DNA of 64,000 nt, from the NCBI GenBank assembly GCA_017354895.1, contig CP071497.1, positions 3,410,001 through 3,474,000 on the forward strand, read 5' to 3'. Shown in pieces: positions 8,815 through 20,061 of this stretch. This DNA comes from Podospora comata. Lineage: Eukaryota; Ascomycota; Sordariomycetes; Sordariales; Podosporaceae. Positions within the stretch are counted from its first letter, which is position 1. Every line of letters starts with the position of its first letter. The notes under the pieces are model-generated. The model did no database searches. It was not told the DNA's origin and was given only the letters and a program-made list of their open reading frames with translations. The position numbers and the translations under genes were made by a program.

Positions 8815-11800
8815 ATGAGGGGTGGTCTATGGCAGGTGAGTTTTTCCAATTTCCACGCGCCATTCTCCAGTTCTCCATATCATAATGGCCGGTTAACCCC
8901 TCCACCACCACAGAAGCAGAGGCGTCCATCCGCCTGCTTGCTCTGCAGTTACAGCTACAGCTACAACTTCCGACACAGCCTCCGGTCGGGCGCTTCCGCG
9001 AGAACCTACTCAGCACTCGTTAGCAATGGCCTAACCGAACCGACAACCTTGTCGATTTCGAGAAGACCAACAACTTCGAGCCAGGTCCGAATCTCGAACA
9101 ACACCCGCAACAATGGCTTCATGCCAGCCTGGGCAAAGGTGCCCCCTCCGAAATTAGAGCCCTCAAAACCGAAACCTCCTCCACCACCGCCACCGCCTCC
9201 TCCTCCTCCCCCTCCTCCGCCGCCAAAGGCTTCTAGTCCTCCTCCACCACCACCCCCTCCCCCTCCCCCTCGTCAATGGCAGCCCTCCCCAGCACGGGAC
9301 CAAAAATCAGAACGAAGCAGCACCCCCTTCCAGTTCAGCCGCCACAAGAACTACAACCCCGCCGACAAACCTGTCTTCAACCCATCCGACAGACCTACCT
9401 TCAACCCATCCGACAGACCTACCTTCAACCCCCCCCCGTCTTCACAATCAAAACCGTCAAACCCCTTCCCCGAATGGGCCAACCTGACAAGAAGGCGAAG
9501 CAACAATGACACCGGCACTGTCAAAGGTTTTGACTTTTCCCGACCAGCAAGATCAATGCCGTTTGATAAGCCGGTTCCTCCTCCGTCGTCAGAGTATCAG
9601 CAGACGCATCGAAGACGGTTGACGGCTTCACAATTGGGGGGTGGTGAGCAGAGCCCCACGCAACAACCGCACAGCAATAGTCCGAGCGATGAGTGGGCTA
9701 AACTTGTGGCTGCGAATAAGGAGGAGTCCAGGCAGCCAAAGAAGATTATGCCTACGGCCGAGGACAAGGCTGCTTGGGCTTGGGCTGATGAGACGGGTCA
9801 GCGGCCGCAGGTGAGGAGGGTGGAGAGTCAAGAGCAGGGGGAGGGGGGGAGGTATGTACATCCGGAGGATAGGGTTGCTGCTTCGTTGCGTGGGACGTGG
9901 GGGATGCAAGCGGCGGGGACGGTTGTTCAGGTGGTTGGTGAGGAGGGGGAGACTGTCGGGAGGAGGGAAGGTGGTCGTGGGAGGGAGAGGGAGGTGGTGG
10001 TGGAGAAGTCGAAAAGGTCAAAGGGTGGAAGGAGGAGGAATGACGATGAGGATGAGGAGTTTGATGTTGACTATGCCGAGGAAAGGCGCCGACGCAAGGC
10101 GGAGAGGAAGGCTGAAAAGGAAAGACAGAGGTTGGCCGAGTTGGATGGGCCGACGCCGATTTTGCTGCCCGAGTTCATCAGCGTTTCCAACCTTGCCAGT
10201 GCGCTGGGGGTGAAGGCTAGGGATTTTGTGAGGCAGCTGGAGGAGCTGGGCTTTGAGGAGGTCAGTAAGGAGAGTATCTTGACCGGTGAGACGGCTGCGC
10301 TGGTGGCGCAGGAGTATGGGTTTGAGCCGACGGTGGAGACGGGAGAGACGGAGGATTTGAGGCCGAGACCGCCGCCGGAGGACCCCTCTTCTTTGCCGTT
10401 GCGACCGCCGGTGGTGACGATTATGGGGCATGTTGATCATGGGAAGACGACATTGCTGGATTATCTGAGGAAGTCGTCGATTGTGAGTCAGGAGCATGGC
10501 GGGATTACGCAGCACATTGGTGCGTTTTCGGTTAAGATGAGTTCAGGAAAGCAGATTACTTTCTTGGATACACCGGGCCACGCGGCGTTCTTGTCGATGA
10601 GGCAGCGGGGAGCTACGGTGACGGATATGGTTATTTTGGTGGTGGCTGCGGACGATAGTGTGAAGCCTCAGACTATTGAGGCTATCAAGCACGCGCGCGG
10701 GGCTAACGTTCCCATTATTGTTGCCATCAACAAGATGGACAAGCCCGAGGCGAACCCCGACCGTGTCAAGGCTGATCTTGGCGCTCAGGGGGTGGAGTTG
10801 GAGGACTTTGGCGGTGATGTTCAGGTTGTCGAGGTCAGTGGCAAGACTGGCTTGGGTATGGACGACCTCGAGGAGAATATTCTGTTGCTTGCCGAGATGC
10901 TCGACATCCGCGCGGAACAAGATGGCATGGCAGAGGGCTGGGTGTTGGAGTCCTCCATCAAGCCCATCGGTCGTGTGGCCACTGTTCTGGTCAAGAGGGG
11001 TACCCTCCGCCCAGGTGATTTTATCGTCGCTGGAAGAGTCTCCACCAAGATCCGTCTGCTGAGAAACGAAGCGGGTGTTGAAATCCCAGAGGCTCCTCCC
11101 GGAACAGCAGTCGAGATCTTGGGGTGGAGGGAACCACCCGCGGCGGGTGATCAAGTCCTCCAGGCACCAGACGAAGACACAGCCAAGGTCGCCGTCCGGT
11201 ACCGTCAGGAACAGAAGGAGCGCGAAGAGGCGATTGAGCAGATGGCGGAAATGGAAAAGGAGCGCAAGGAGAAGGAAGCTGCCGAACGGGCTGCCAACGG
11301 GGAGGAAATTCCTGAAGATGATGAAGCCACCGGCACAAAGTACCTCACTTACCTCATCAAAGGCGACGTCCACGGCTCTGTCGAGGCCGTAACGGCATCC
11401 ATCCTCGAGCAAGGGAACAATGAAGTCCGCCCCAGAATCTTGAAATCGTCGACCGGGCAAATCAACGAGAGCGATGTCGAGCACGCTCAGGTTTCTGGCG
11501 GGGCGATTATCAACTTTAATAACCCCATCGCGGGACATATCAAGGCCATGGCTGACGCGGCGGGGGTGCCGATCCTGGATCATAATGTTATTTATCATTT
11601 GGTCGAGGATGTCAGGGGACGGTTGTCGGAGCTTTTGGCGCCGACGGTGAGCTTTAGGGTGCTGGCTGAGGCGGAGGTGCTGAAGGTGTTTGCAATTAAT
11701 ACCAAGGGGAGGAGGTATCATAATGTGGCGGGGTGCAGGGTGAGGAATGGGGTCGTGAATACCGGGGGGAGGTGTAAGGTGCTGAGGGGGGAGGATGTGG

Positions 11801-12045
11801 TTTACGAGGGTGAGTTTACTCTACTTCTGCTGCTGCTAATGATGATGATGATGATGATGATGATGATGGGGGTGCTAATTCTGTGACAAATAGGGACGAT
11901 CGATGAACTCAAGCATGGCAAGAAGGAGGTGACCGAGATCAAAAAGGGTGGTGAGTGTGGTATCATGTTCGAGGGGTGGGATGAGTTTCAAGAGGGCGAT
12001 CGTATCCAGATGGTGGAGGAGATTAGGGAGAAGAGGAAGTTGTAA
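8815..12045 (+). CDS. IFM1: Mitochondrial translation initiation factor IF-2
   Basis: Three exons, 8815..8835, 8914..11809 and 11894..12045, give 1022 residues. The GTPase brings initiator tRNA to the mitochondrial small ribosomal subunit. The G domain is complete: GHVDHGKT at residues 512-519 (G1), GGITQHIGA (G2), DTPGHAAF (G3), NKMD (G4) and SGKTG (G5), followed by the IF-2 beta-barrel domains and the C-terminal IF-2 signature spread over exons 2 and 3 (VYEG then [14 protein letters not shown]). The N-terminus is Arg/Ser-rich and presequence-like, followed by long polyproline runs and three 24-bp repeats encoding FNPSDRPT. Intron 1 (8836-8913, 78 bp) keeps frame, so retention would add 26 residues without stopping translation. 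Intron 2 holds an ATG microsatellite. The long disordered N-terminal half is unusual in size but common in fungal IFM1. Confidence 0.95.
11838..11867 (+). repeat. ATG/GAT trinucleotide microsatellite in IFM1 intron 2
   Basis: Ten uninterrupted ATG units lie within the second intron of IFM1. Read through, they would encode a Met run, which shows the segment is intronic. Confidence 0.9.
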
Positions 12046-12264
12046 GATGATTAAGCATATAAATGGGATTGGGGAGCATTTAGATGGGGTGTTTATAGAG
12101 ACCGAGGCAAAATCACGCTGCATCTCATCTTCATGGTCATGAGGGCATGGTTTTTTGGTAGGCAACAAAAAATGCCCAACCTTGGAGGCTCAATGCGTGT
12201 AAATATCTATGTATAAAATATCTGTACATTCCATCATAAGCAGGGACAAGCTCTTCCTTTTACA

Positions 12265-13524
12265 TTACCACCTATTTGGAGCATTTGCTCCTCCTGACGA
12301 GAATGTCCGGCTTGTTGTCTGGACCCTGGCACGCTCCTTCTCCAGTTTTGACAACCCAATGCGATCTGTCATGGGTGTGGCATCGATAATGTCGTCAAAG
12401 TCGTCGTTATCCGACCCATTGTCCGAATCTGGTTCTGCATCCGAGTCTGGCTTCATGTTTTGCGAATGTGGTGTTGGCCTAGAGATCACTTCTGGTTTCT
12501 TCTCAAGTGTGTCCTCCTTCTCGGTGAACGGTTTCGAAGCCAGAATCTTCCTCCGAATAGCCTCCATCTCGGCGTCGTCATCGCTGTCGTCTGATATCGC
12601 AAACGGATCCTTCTCTTCCTCCTCTGGTACTGGTTGAGATTGCTTTTGTTTCCCTTTTTGTGGTGGCGGATTGCTTCCAAGGTATATCCCATCAACCTCA
12701 TCCTCTTCCTCCTCTTCATCATCATCATCATCATCATCCTCCTCCTCGTCCTCCTCTTCCTCATCCGAATCGTCCGAGTCTATTGGGGCTCGTCTGTTGA
12801 CATTGCCCCCCGCCCAGATATCATCCCCCTCGGCCTCCTCCCTATTCTCAGCATACTCCCTGTCCAACCTCTCCATCCACTCCTCCTGCGCCCTCTTGAC
12901 CCCCGCCTCATCCTCACAGGCAGCGTACTTCTTGAGCAACTTCTCGTTGATCTCCAAAAACGCCTTGCCATACGAGAAAGGAGCGAGGATCTCCTCGGCC
13001 CATTCCAAATGTCCGCAAATCGCAAAAGCGGCCGCGAGAGCCTCGACGCAGTTTAACCTCCAGGGCTTGCCGTAGTTGACTGTGTTGGCGGCGACGAGGT
13101 AGGGGAGGAGACGCTCGTGTTTGCCGCCGACTTTGTTCCATTGGACCTCTTGGGTGCGCGCCCAGGAGCACTCGACCACGGCGGCGCCGTTGGCTTCGAG
13201 GATGGGGCGGTCGGCGGGGGAGACTGTCTGTTTGCCGTTGGGGGTGATGATGACGCCGGCGTGGCGCTGGCCGAGGTGGAGGTCGCGCATGAGGCCGAGC
13301 TTCATGAGTTTCTTGCCGGAGCATCGTTTGGGGTCGCAGTGGCCTAGGTCCCAGCAGGCGGCTTTGAAGGCCGGGCGGGAGCGGGTGGTGGTGGAGAAGG
13401 AGGAGGGGAGGGTAGGGTCATCGTCGTTGGGGTTGGATTCGGGGCGGCGGTTGGAGTGGCGGGGGGGGCCGCGGTGGGGGTTCTTGCCGCCGCGGGAGAA
13501 GTTGTCTTTTTTGTGGCGGACCAT
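12265..13524 (-). CDS. TSR3: 18S rRNA aminocarboxypropyltransferase TSR3
   Basis: Single exon of 419 residues. TSR3 transfers the aminocarboxypropyl group of S-adenosylmethionine to the hypermodified pseudouridine of 18S rRNA late in small-subunit maturation. Family motifs are clear: DLGHCDPKRCSGKKLMKLG near residue 60-80, DRPILEANGAAVVECSWART, and LLPYLVAANTVNYGKPWRL followed by NCVEALAAAFAICG. The N-terminal 50 residues are basic and His/Asn/Pro-rich. After about residue 250 comes a long disordered acidic tail with a run of about 25 Asp/Glu residues, longer than in the compact archaeal proteins but usual in fungal TSR3. It is convergent with IFM1 (219 bp) and divergent from the GGA gene. 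The promoter side carries a short GGTGAGGGT repeat (about 13558-13595). Confidence 0.94.
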   Translation of the reverse strand: MVRHKKDNFSRGGKNPHRGPPRHSNRRPESNPNDDDPTLPSSFSTTTRSRPAFKAACWDLGHCDPKRCSGKKLMKLGLMRDLHLGQRHAGVIITPNGKQTVSPADRPILEANGAAVVECSWARTQEVQWNKVGGKHERLLPYLVAANTVNYGKPWRLNCVEALAAAFAICGHLEWAEEILAPFSYGKAFLEINEKLLKKYAACEDEAGVKRAQEEWMERLDREYAENREEAEGDDIWAGGNVNRRAPIDSDDSDEEEEDEEEDDDDDDDEEEEEDEVDGIYLGSNPPPQKGKQKQSQPVPEEEEKDPFAISDDSDDDAEMEAIRRKILASKPFTEKEDTLEKKPEVISRPTPHSQNMKPDSDAEPDSDNGSDNDDFDDIIDATPMTDRIGLSKLEKERARVQTTSRTFSSGGANAPNRW

Positions 13525-14034
13525 GATGATAGCTAGACGGGGCTGTGTTTTTGTGAAGGGAGGTGAGGGTGGTGAGGGTGGTGAGGGTGGTGGTGATATC
13601 AGGAAACTGAAAAATGTCAGAATAATAATTTATGGTGGGGTGGGAAGCGTCACCCCCACTATTACCAGCTGAGGCTTACCCCGCTTATGCAACGTTCCGG
13701 GAGCTTTCACAGGGGTCCTGGATCTACGTACCCCCTGGGATTTATTCGAGAAACGGGTTGTTCGGGCTTCTTGCATGCTGCCACCTGCTTGTTTGCTGCC
13801 ACCGACAGTTGCAGTCCGAGCTTCCTATCTCAACCCCCATCCCAAATTCAAGTTGCTGCCTGTCTATTGGGGCTTTAATACTGGCGCTATAGACGACTTT
13901 GTACTCATAGCACTACTTGCTTGATATTCCAGCTTCACAAGCTATCCTTATCCCCCCCGACACAGACACCACTGACAAGCCGAGCTCCCATCCCCGTCGA
14001 ACCGCCCCCAGAAAGAACAACACCACCATTAACA
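13525..14034. promoter_or_regulatory. Divergent promoter region TSR3 / GGA
   Basis: The 510 bp between the start codons of TSR3 (minus) and GGA (plus) hold a 9-bp GGTGAGGGT-like tandem repeat next to TSR3 and a CA-rich leader before GGA. No gene is seen. Confidence 0.55.
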
Positions 14035-16121
14035 ATGGAGGCGGCCTCGGCGCGATACGCGGCAAGGGACCGCTGGGGAGACCCGGGTCACCCGACGCCG
14101 TCACAGCTTCTACGATACATTGCTTCGGCCTGTAGTCCCGAGAACTACGAACCCAACCTCGCGCTCAATCTCGAGATCAGCGACCTCATCAACGCCAAGA
14201 AGGGCTCAGCCCCGCGCGAGGCGGCCGTGGCCATTGTCAACTACATCAACCACCGCAACCCCAACATTGCCATGCTGGCTCTGAACCTGTTGGACATATG
14301 CGTCAAGAACTGCGGCTACCCTTTCCACTTGCAAATCAGCACCAAGGAGTTCCTGAACGAGCTGGTCCGCCGCTTCCCCGAACGCCCGCCTATCCGCCCG
14401 ACCCGTGTCCAGCTCAAGATCCTCGAGCTGATAGAAGAATGGCGCGGTACGATTTGCGAGACGAGCAGGTACAGGGAGGACTTGGGGTTCATTAGGGATA
14501 TGCACCGGTTATTGAGTTATAAGGGGTACACGTTCCCGGAGGTCAGGAGGGAGGATGCGGCCGTGTTGAATCCTAGCGATGTAGGTTCTTGCCGGGCCCG
14601 TCTGTGAGCTATGGGCTGCGATGCTAACCGAATAGAATTTGAAATCGGCAGAGGAGATGGAAAATGAGGAGAGGGAAGCCCAGTCGGCCAAGCTACAAGA
14701 GCTCATTCGCAGGGGCACCCCTGAGGACCTTCGCGAGGCCAACCAACTGATGAAAATTATGACGGGTTACGATACAAGATCGAAGGTCGACTACCGCGCC
14801 AAAGCGGCGGAGGAGGTGGCCAAAATTCAGCAGAAGGCGAGGTTGTTGGAGGAGAGGTTAGCGCAGTTTAAGCCCGGTGATAAGATGGCGGACGGTGATG
14901 TGTTCTCGGAGCTCGCCTCAGCCCTGTCCAGCGCCCAACCAAAGATCCAGAAGATGTGTGAGGAAGAGTCGGAAGACCACGAAGCTGTTGCGAAGCTGCT
15001 GGAAATTAACGATGCCATTCACCGGACTTTCCAGAGATACAGGCTGCTGAAGAAGGGAGACTTTGAGGGTGCTGCCAAGTTGGCCGACCCCAATTTCACC
15101 CCATCTGCGAATGCTGGTGGGAAGGGCACAGCCGGCGAGCTGTCTTTGATTGACTTTGACGACGCTGCGGCAGACACAAACGGTTCTGGCAGTCAAGGGG
15201 CATCTCAAGCTTCCGGATCTGGTCTTGAAAATGACCTCCTAGGCCTGTCCTTAGGGGAAACGAGCAGCTACGGCCAAACGGGCGGTATTGCTTTGGGTTT
15301 TGGTGCCAATACTAGTATGCTTTCTTTCCTCCTCATCACCGTTGGACTATGGCTAACAGCCCCAGATATCCCTGGCCCGGCTCTTTTGTCTTCGGTTACA
15401 CAAAACAACAGCGCTGGAGGGAACTACAGCGCATCGACATCAACCTCACCAGCACCACCCCCTGGCTTCTCAAACTTTTCCGCCTTCAGCTCGGCGCCCT
15501 CGTCCAAGACGGCCACCCCAAAGCCTGTCAGGTCGGCGTTCTCACCGCCCGCCTCCAAACCAGTTTCCAACGATCCCTTTGCCCAACTGGCCTCTCTTGG
15601 CTCCAAGTCAGCGACACCCACGCCAGCGGCACCCCAAAACAACGACGATGACGAGTGGAGTTTCTCCTCGGCCCTCCCACCAGAAGCTCCCGCCCAGCCC
15701 AGGGAGCACACGGCCGTCATCAACAACACCAATCTCAAGATTGACTTCAAGGCCTTCCGAGCGGCCGAGGGACAACCACCGGTGGATTTGCTCATGCTGT
15801 TCAGCAACAACACTCCCTTCCCAGTAACGGAACTGCACTTTCAACTAGCAGTGACCAAGGTATGTTTTTGCCGTTACTATTGTGTAGAATAGCTCATGCT
15901 GACTTTTTCGACAGGGCTATGAGTTACAACTCACGCCACAGTCCGGCCGTAATCTCTTGCCAAAACAAATCAACGGGGTCAAACAGGAGGTCAAGGTGTG
16001 GCGCTCGGGGGACAAGTCGCAGAAGGTGGAAAAGATCAAGCTGCGGTGGAGGGTGAGCTACAAGCTGAATGGGGAGGTGAAGAACGAGATGGGGGAGGTG
16101 CCGGAGTTTAGTATTTCGTAG
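14035..16121 (+). CDS. GGA: GGA-type clathrin adaptor (VHS-GAT-ear)
   Basis: Four exons, 14035..14580, 14636..15314, 15366..15859 and 15915..16121, give 641 residues. GGA proteins are monomeric adaptors that link ARF-GTP, cargo and clathrin at the trans-Golgi for delivery to endosomes and vacuole. The order fits: a VHS domain (about residues 15-150, PSQLLRYIASACSPENYEPN and later LDICVKNCGYPFHLQ), a helical GAT region (about 185-330), a Ser/Ala/Gly hinge with acidic LIDFDD and LLGLSL patches that look like clathrin- or adaptor-binding motifs, and a C-terminal gamma-adaptin ear from about residue 520 (KIDFKAFRAAEGQPPVDLLM, then FQLAVTKGYELQLTPQSG across intron 3). The 51-bp intron 2 keeps frame. 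The upstream open frame lacks an ATG before 14035. Confidence 0.95.
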
Positions 16122-17246
16122 ACGGTTCCAGCGGTGGTGGAAAGTGAGGGTCTGGCGCGTCGTGGTCTGTGTTGCAATATCCAGGATTGAGCCAGGAACG
16201 GAACATGATGCATGTTGATAGTTGAAGCGGAGAGCGCGGAGGCTGAAAAAGCGATTACAGTTGGTGTTTTCGAGACCTGCGGGTGTTGGAATTACAAGAC
16301 GTCTCTTTTTTTTTCTTCTTCTTCTTCTTCTTCTTCTTCTTCTCTTGTTGCCAGATGGACCTGCCCCTATTTATACTACCTGACTGCAGTGACTGCAACG
16401 GTAGGGCAGTGTGAGCGGTGCTGTAATGGCATGGTCTCAGGGGCGGGCTCCTTCCTCATTTTTACTCAATGGCACCTGAGCACCATCCTCGTCATTCGAG
16501 CATGACCTCTTCAGACTTGCTCGGAAGCCTTGCCGTTATCCCGCAACACAATGCTGAATCATCTCAGCTCGAATATATTAACTGGACACCACATGATAAT
16601 CACGAAAGCGCAGCTCGCCGAGATGCTTTGATACTTGCTGGACCCTCCTCACCGCCCTCTTCCTCTACCACGGCTTTTGCTGGCCCATGGAAGAGGGCGG
16701 GGGAGAAGGGGGACGTTTTGTGCAGAGCGGTGTGCGGGGCATGGCTTGGGCTGAAGCACAGGGTGATGGGAAGATTGAGGAGAGGGGAATAATGGAAAGG
16801 GGGTAGGTGGATGGTGATGGTGATGTTGTATATGATTTAGACGACAGGGGGGGGCTATCTTGACATCTTGGAAGTGGTTACCTCGGTTTTGAGAACAAAA
16901 AGTAATAGCAAAAACACTCATCATTACTTGCATTGTAACTGCCCCAACAACCCCCTCAATAAAACGAGAGAGCCATCGAATCCAACGGCAAATACCTAAC
17001 TAAATACCCTTTCCCCATCCCCATCCACATGTACAAATTATACACATCCCATTAAAGCACATTAAACCCCCCCCCCCCCCGCTGTTCATATCTTCATCCC
17101 TTAACCCTTTTCTATATATATACCCATCTCATCCATCCATTTCCCTCTGCAGCATTAACCAACCATCATCATTATTACACCTCCACCATGGTCTACCCCA
17201 TTCTATCATCCCATCGTCTATATAATAGCACGTCCCCATCCCCCCT
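16122..17246. other. Intergenic region with TTC microsatellite
   Basis: Convergent spacer of 1.1 kb between GGA and LCB1. It holds a TTC tract (about 16310-16343), a C homopolymer (about 17066-17081) and a 107-codon open frame at 16469-16792 without family features. The last 200 bp lie downstream of LCB1 and are C/A rich. Confidence 0.55.
16302..16343 (+). repeat. TTC microsatellite
   Basis: A T-rich run passing into about ten TTC/CTT units, downstream of the GGA stop codon. Confidence 0.85.
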
Positions 17247-18945
17247 TCACGCAGCAGGCAAGTTAAGCTTGTTATTCCCCTTCTTGGTCATAACCTTGGT
17301 AATAGCATGCCTGATCGTCTGCCCCGCCTTCTCGATGTCCTTCTTGCTCAAGCCCGAAGTGACACACACCTTGAGCGCAGGCTGGACAATCCAGCTCCCA
17401 TCCTTCAGGCTGTTATGAGTAGAAATGCTCATCCCCTTGAGCCTGGTGATCAAAACCCCGTTCGCAAGAGCCTATATTAGACCTCGTTAGTTAAACCAAA
17501 CTCATGTTCGGTGCCAAGACGCAGGGGGAACCAAACATACCTCATCCACACACTCCTGCAGCAACCTCTCCTGGTCCTCCAACCCCAACCTCCTCGCCCT
17601 CACCACCTCCTCCTTCAACACCAAAAGCTGCACCGGGTTCTCCGCCGCGCTCGTGCAGACAACCCACTCGCTCCTCCCCTCGGCCAGCTGCCCCCTCAAC
17701 AACCTGACATTCTCCCTGCACCCCGCCAGAATCTCGGGGTTGCTCTGCAGCACATTCAAGCTCTCGCTCGCCGTCATGGCCAACATGGCCGGCAGCGCCG
17801 CAGAAAAGGTGTACGCCGCCGCCGCGATCCTCTGGTGCTCAACCACATCCCCATCCCCCGCGCAAAACCCACCCCCCGCGCACAGCGGCCCAGCCAAGCT
17901 CCCCACGATCATGTCAATCTGCGTCGGATCAACATTCTGATGCTCCGTCAACCCCCTCCCCGTCCGCCCCAGCACGCCAAACGACCAAGTCTCGTCCAGA
18001 ATAATCCTAAACTTGTACTTCTCCTTTAGCTCCACCAGCTTGGGCAGATTATTCATATCCCCGCACGTCTCAAACAGTCCCTCGGTGACAATAAACCGTC
18101 TGGTCAGCTTGCCCTTCTTCTTCTGCTCCGCCACAACGCCCCTCATGACTTGCTCCAGGTCCTCAAAGTCGTTGTGGTTGTACCACCTGATGTTGCTCCT
18201 GCTGATCTCCAACCCTCTCCGAATAGAGTAATTGACCGCCCTGTCAGCCACGATAACATCCCCGCGTTTGCAAAACGCGGGAATCACGGACGAAATCGCC
18301 GAAAAGGCCTGGGCGTAGACGATGCACTTCTCTGTGCCTAGGTAGCTCGCGATATCGGCCTCGGCCTTCATGTGCACGTCCTGCGTTCCGTAGAACTGGG
18401 GAGGACCGCAGGGCCCAACGCCGTACGTCCGAAGAGTGGCGATGGCTTTCTCCTTGATTTGCTCGTTGGCGTTGAGGTTGTAAAAGTTGTACGAGGCGAG
18501 GTTGGTGACGGTTTTGCCGGTGGAGAGTTTGGATTTGGGGCCCGAGGGGCCGACGAGGATGGGGAGTTTCTCGAGCGAGGTTTCTTCTAGGGGGGTGAGA
18601 GGGGCGACGAGGGGTTCGGGGGTCCATTCTTCGACTAGTTCGTCGATTTCCTTGAACGAGGGGGGGGGGAGGTTAGTAGAGGTTATTGTGGGGGAAAGGG
18701 GGAGAAGAACGTACGTCTTCGGTGAGCTTGACGTAGTTGACCTTGCTGGTCGAGTAACTTGGGCTGAGGAGATAGCGGATGAAGAAGATGACCAGCACCA
18801 GCTCGATGGCGGATCTGACGGGGTCGTTTTGGTAGCTGGACCTGACATAGCGGATGAGGACTGCGCTGCCAGGGACCTTTTGGAAGGTGGTCGCCGCGTG
18901 GTCGAGGAAGAGGTTGAGGCGGGTTTGGAGGTCTTGGAGGTCCAT
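17247..18945 (-). CDS. LCB1: Serine palmitoyltransferase subunit 1
   Basis: Three exons on the minus strand, 18945..18715, 18650..17541 and 17471..17247, give 521 residues; introns are 64 and 69 bp. With LCB2 this ER protein condenses serine and palmitoyl-CoA, the first step of sphingolipid synthesis. The N-terminus holds a membrane segment (AIELVLVIFFIRYLL, residues about 45-60). The fold-type I aminotransferase core follows, with NLASYNFYNLNANEQIKEKA, YGVGPCGPPQFYGTQDVH, and the DETWSFGVLGRTGRGLTEH segment. As in other LCB1 proteins, the PLP lysine of LCB2 is missing: the matching region reads SLAGPLCAGGGFCAGD. The ATG at 18945 gives the expected N-terminus; a frame further upstream lacks an in-frame ATG with good context. 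Confidence 0.96.
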
Positions 18946-20061
18946 GTTTGCTGTTCCTCCTCCTGCTTGTGCTTGTTGTTGTTTCAAGATCGATCTGGTA
19001 TGTAGGGGAAGACACAGGATCAACAGATCAATCGCATTGGTCAAACCCGCTCGCTCGCTGAAAAGAAAAGGAGAGTGTAAACGCCGTTCCGTCAGGTAAA
19101 CTCTTTCAAATGCTTGTCGCGTTCGTGTTACGGTGTCGGTGTCGTGTGGTAAGTTGCAGCTGGGGAAAAATATTCCAGCAGCAGCAGCAAGCAGCAGTGG
19201 TGGTAGCGGTCGCGCGCGCCGCTAGGGTGACAACACAGCACACCATGGCACAACGGCAGCCTCGGAAAACAGGGGGTCGGTCCCACACACGTCAGACCAG
19301 TGGCTCGGAGCGCTGTAGACCCACCCCACTTTACTTTTTTTCCTCTTGTTCTCAAATCCCGTTCCCGACTCAGGGGCAAGTTCTCTTGGCATCTCAAATC
19401 AGTTCAGGGGCAACCAAGATATTTCCATTAGGTACCCTACTCTCAATCATACACACATTCAAGAACTCATCAATAATCATGCCCTCTTTGCTCAGTGACT
19501 CGTAGCCATCCATCGTTATTGAACCCATTTCATTACGCAGTAGCACATCGACGACAACACACACAAGCAATCATCTTGAAAAAACACGCAATGCTTCAAA
19601 GGTACTTGGACAAATATGCAACAACGCAACCCAATAATGCCATTAATCCGCATTAAGCAACTTTCAGAAGACCACATAACAAAAAGCAGCAGAGACAGGG
19701 AAATTGAGCTAAGCGTCTAGAATAATAATAAAAAAGCCCACTTGTGTGTATGTGATACCAATGCCTTCCGCCAACCCCAAAATCAAAAAATCAACAAAAA
19801 AAAAGAAAAAAAAAAGAAAAAAAGAGAGAGAGAGACAAAAAAATCAAAATGAAATGATGCTCATGCTGCCAGAGGTTTGCTGTCGAGTTCCAAGAATACA
19901 ACATTTCTTTTCATGACAAAAACTCCCCGGGACCACTCCCCATCTCCCGATTCTTTTCCTTGACCAAAGAGAGGTCCGACAAAATCCCATATGGCTACTA
20001 TTAAAAATTGTACAAAGTCGTGGCCTCGCGCGAGGCTGACCAAGCTGGCGCTTTGCTTTGC
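18946..20061. other. Intergenic region (LCB1 promoter, FKS1 3' flank)
   Basis: The first 500 bp upstream of LCB1 carry mixed GT/CA and GC-rich sequence suited to a promoter. The segment at about 19540-20000 is A-rich (including a long A/G run near 19795-19840) and lies downstream of FKS1. No gene is recognised. Confidence 0.55.

Noticed and set aside
10543-11721. 392-codon open frame antisense to IFM1
   Set aside because: Lies wholly over the conserved GTPase and C-terminal IF-2 region; antisense shadow.
16469-16792. 107-codon open frame downstream of GGA
   Set aside because: Begins with ATG but has no family features, leader signals or splice sites, and lies where the GGA 3' UTR ends.
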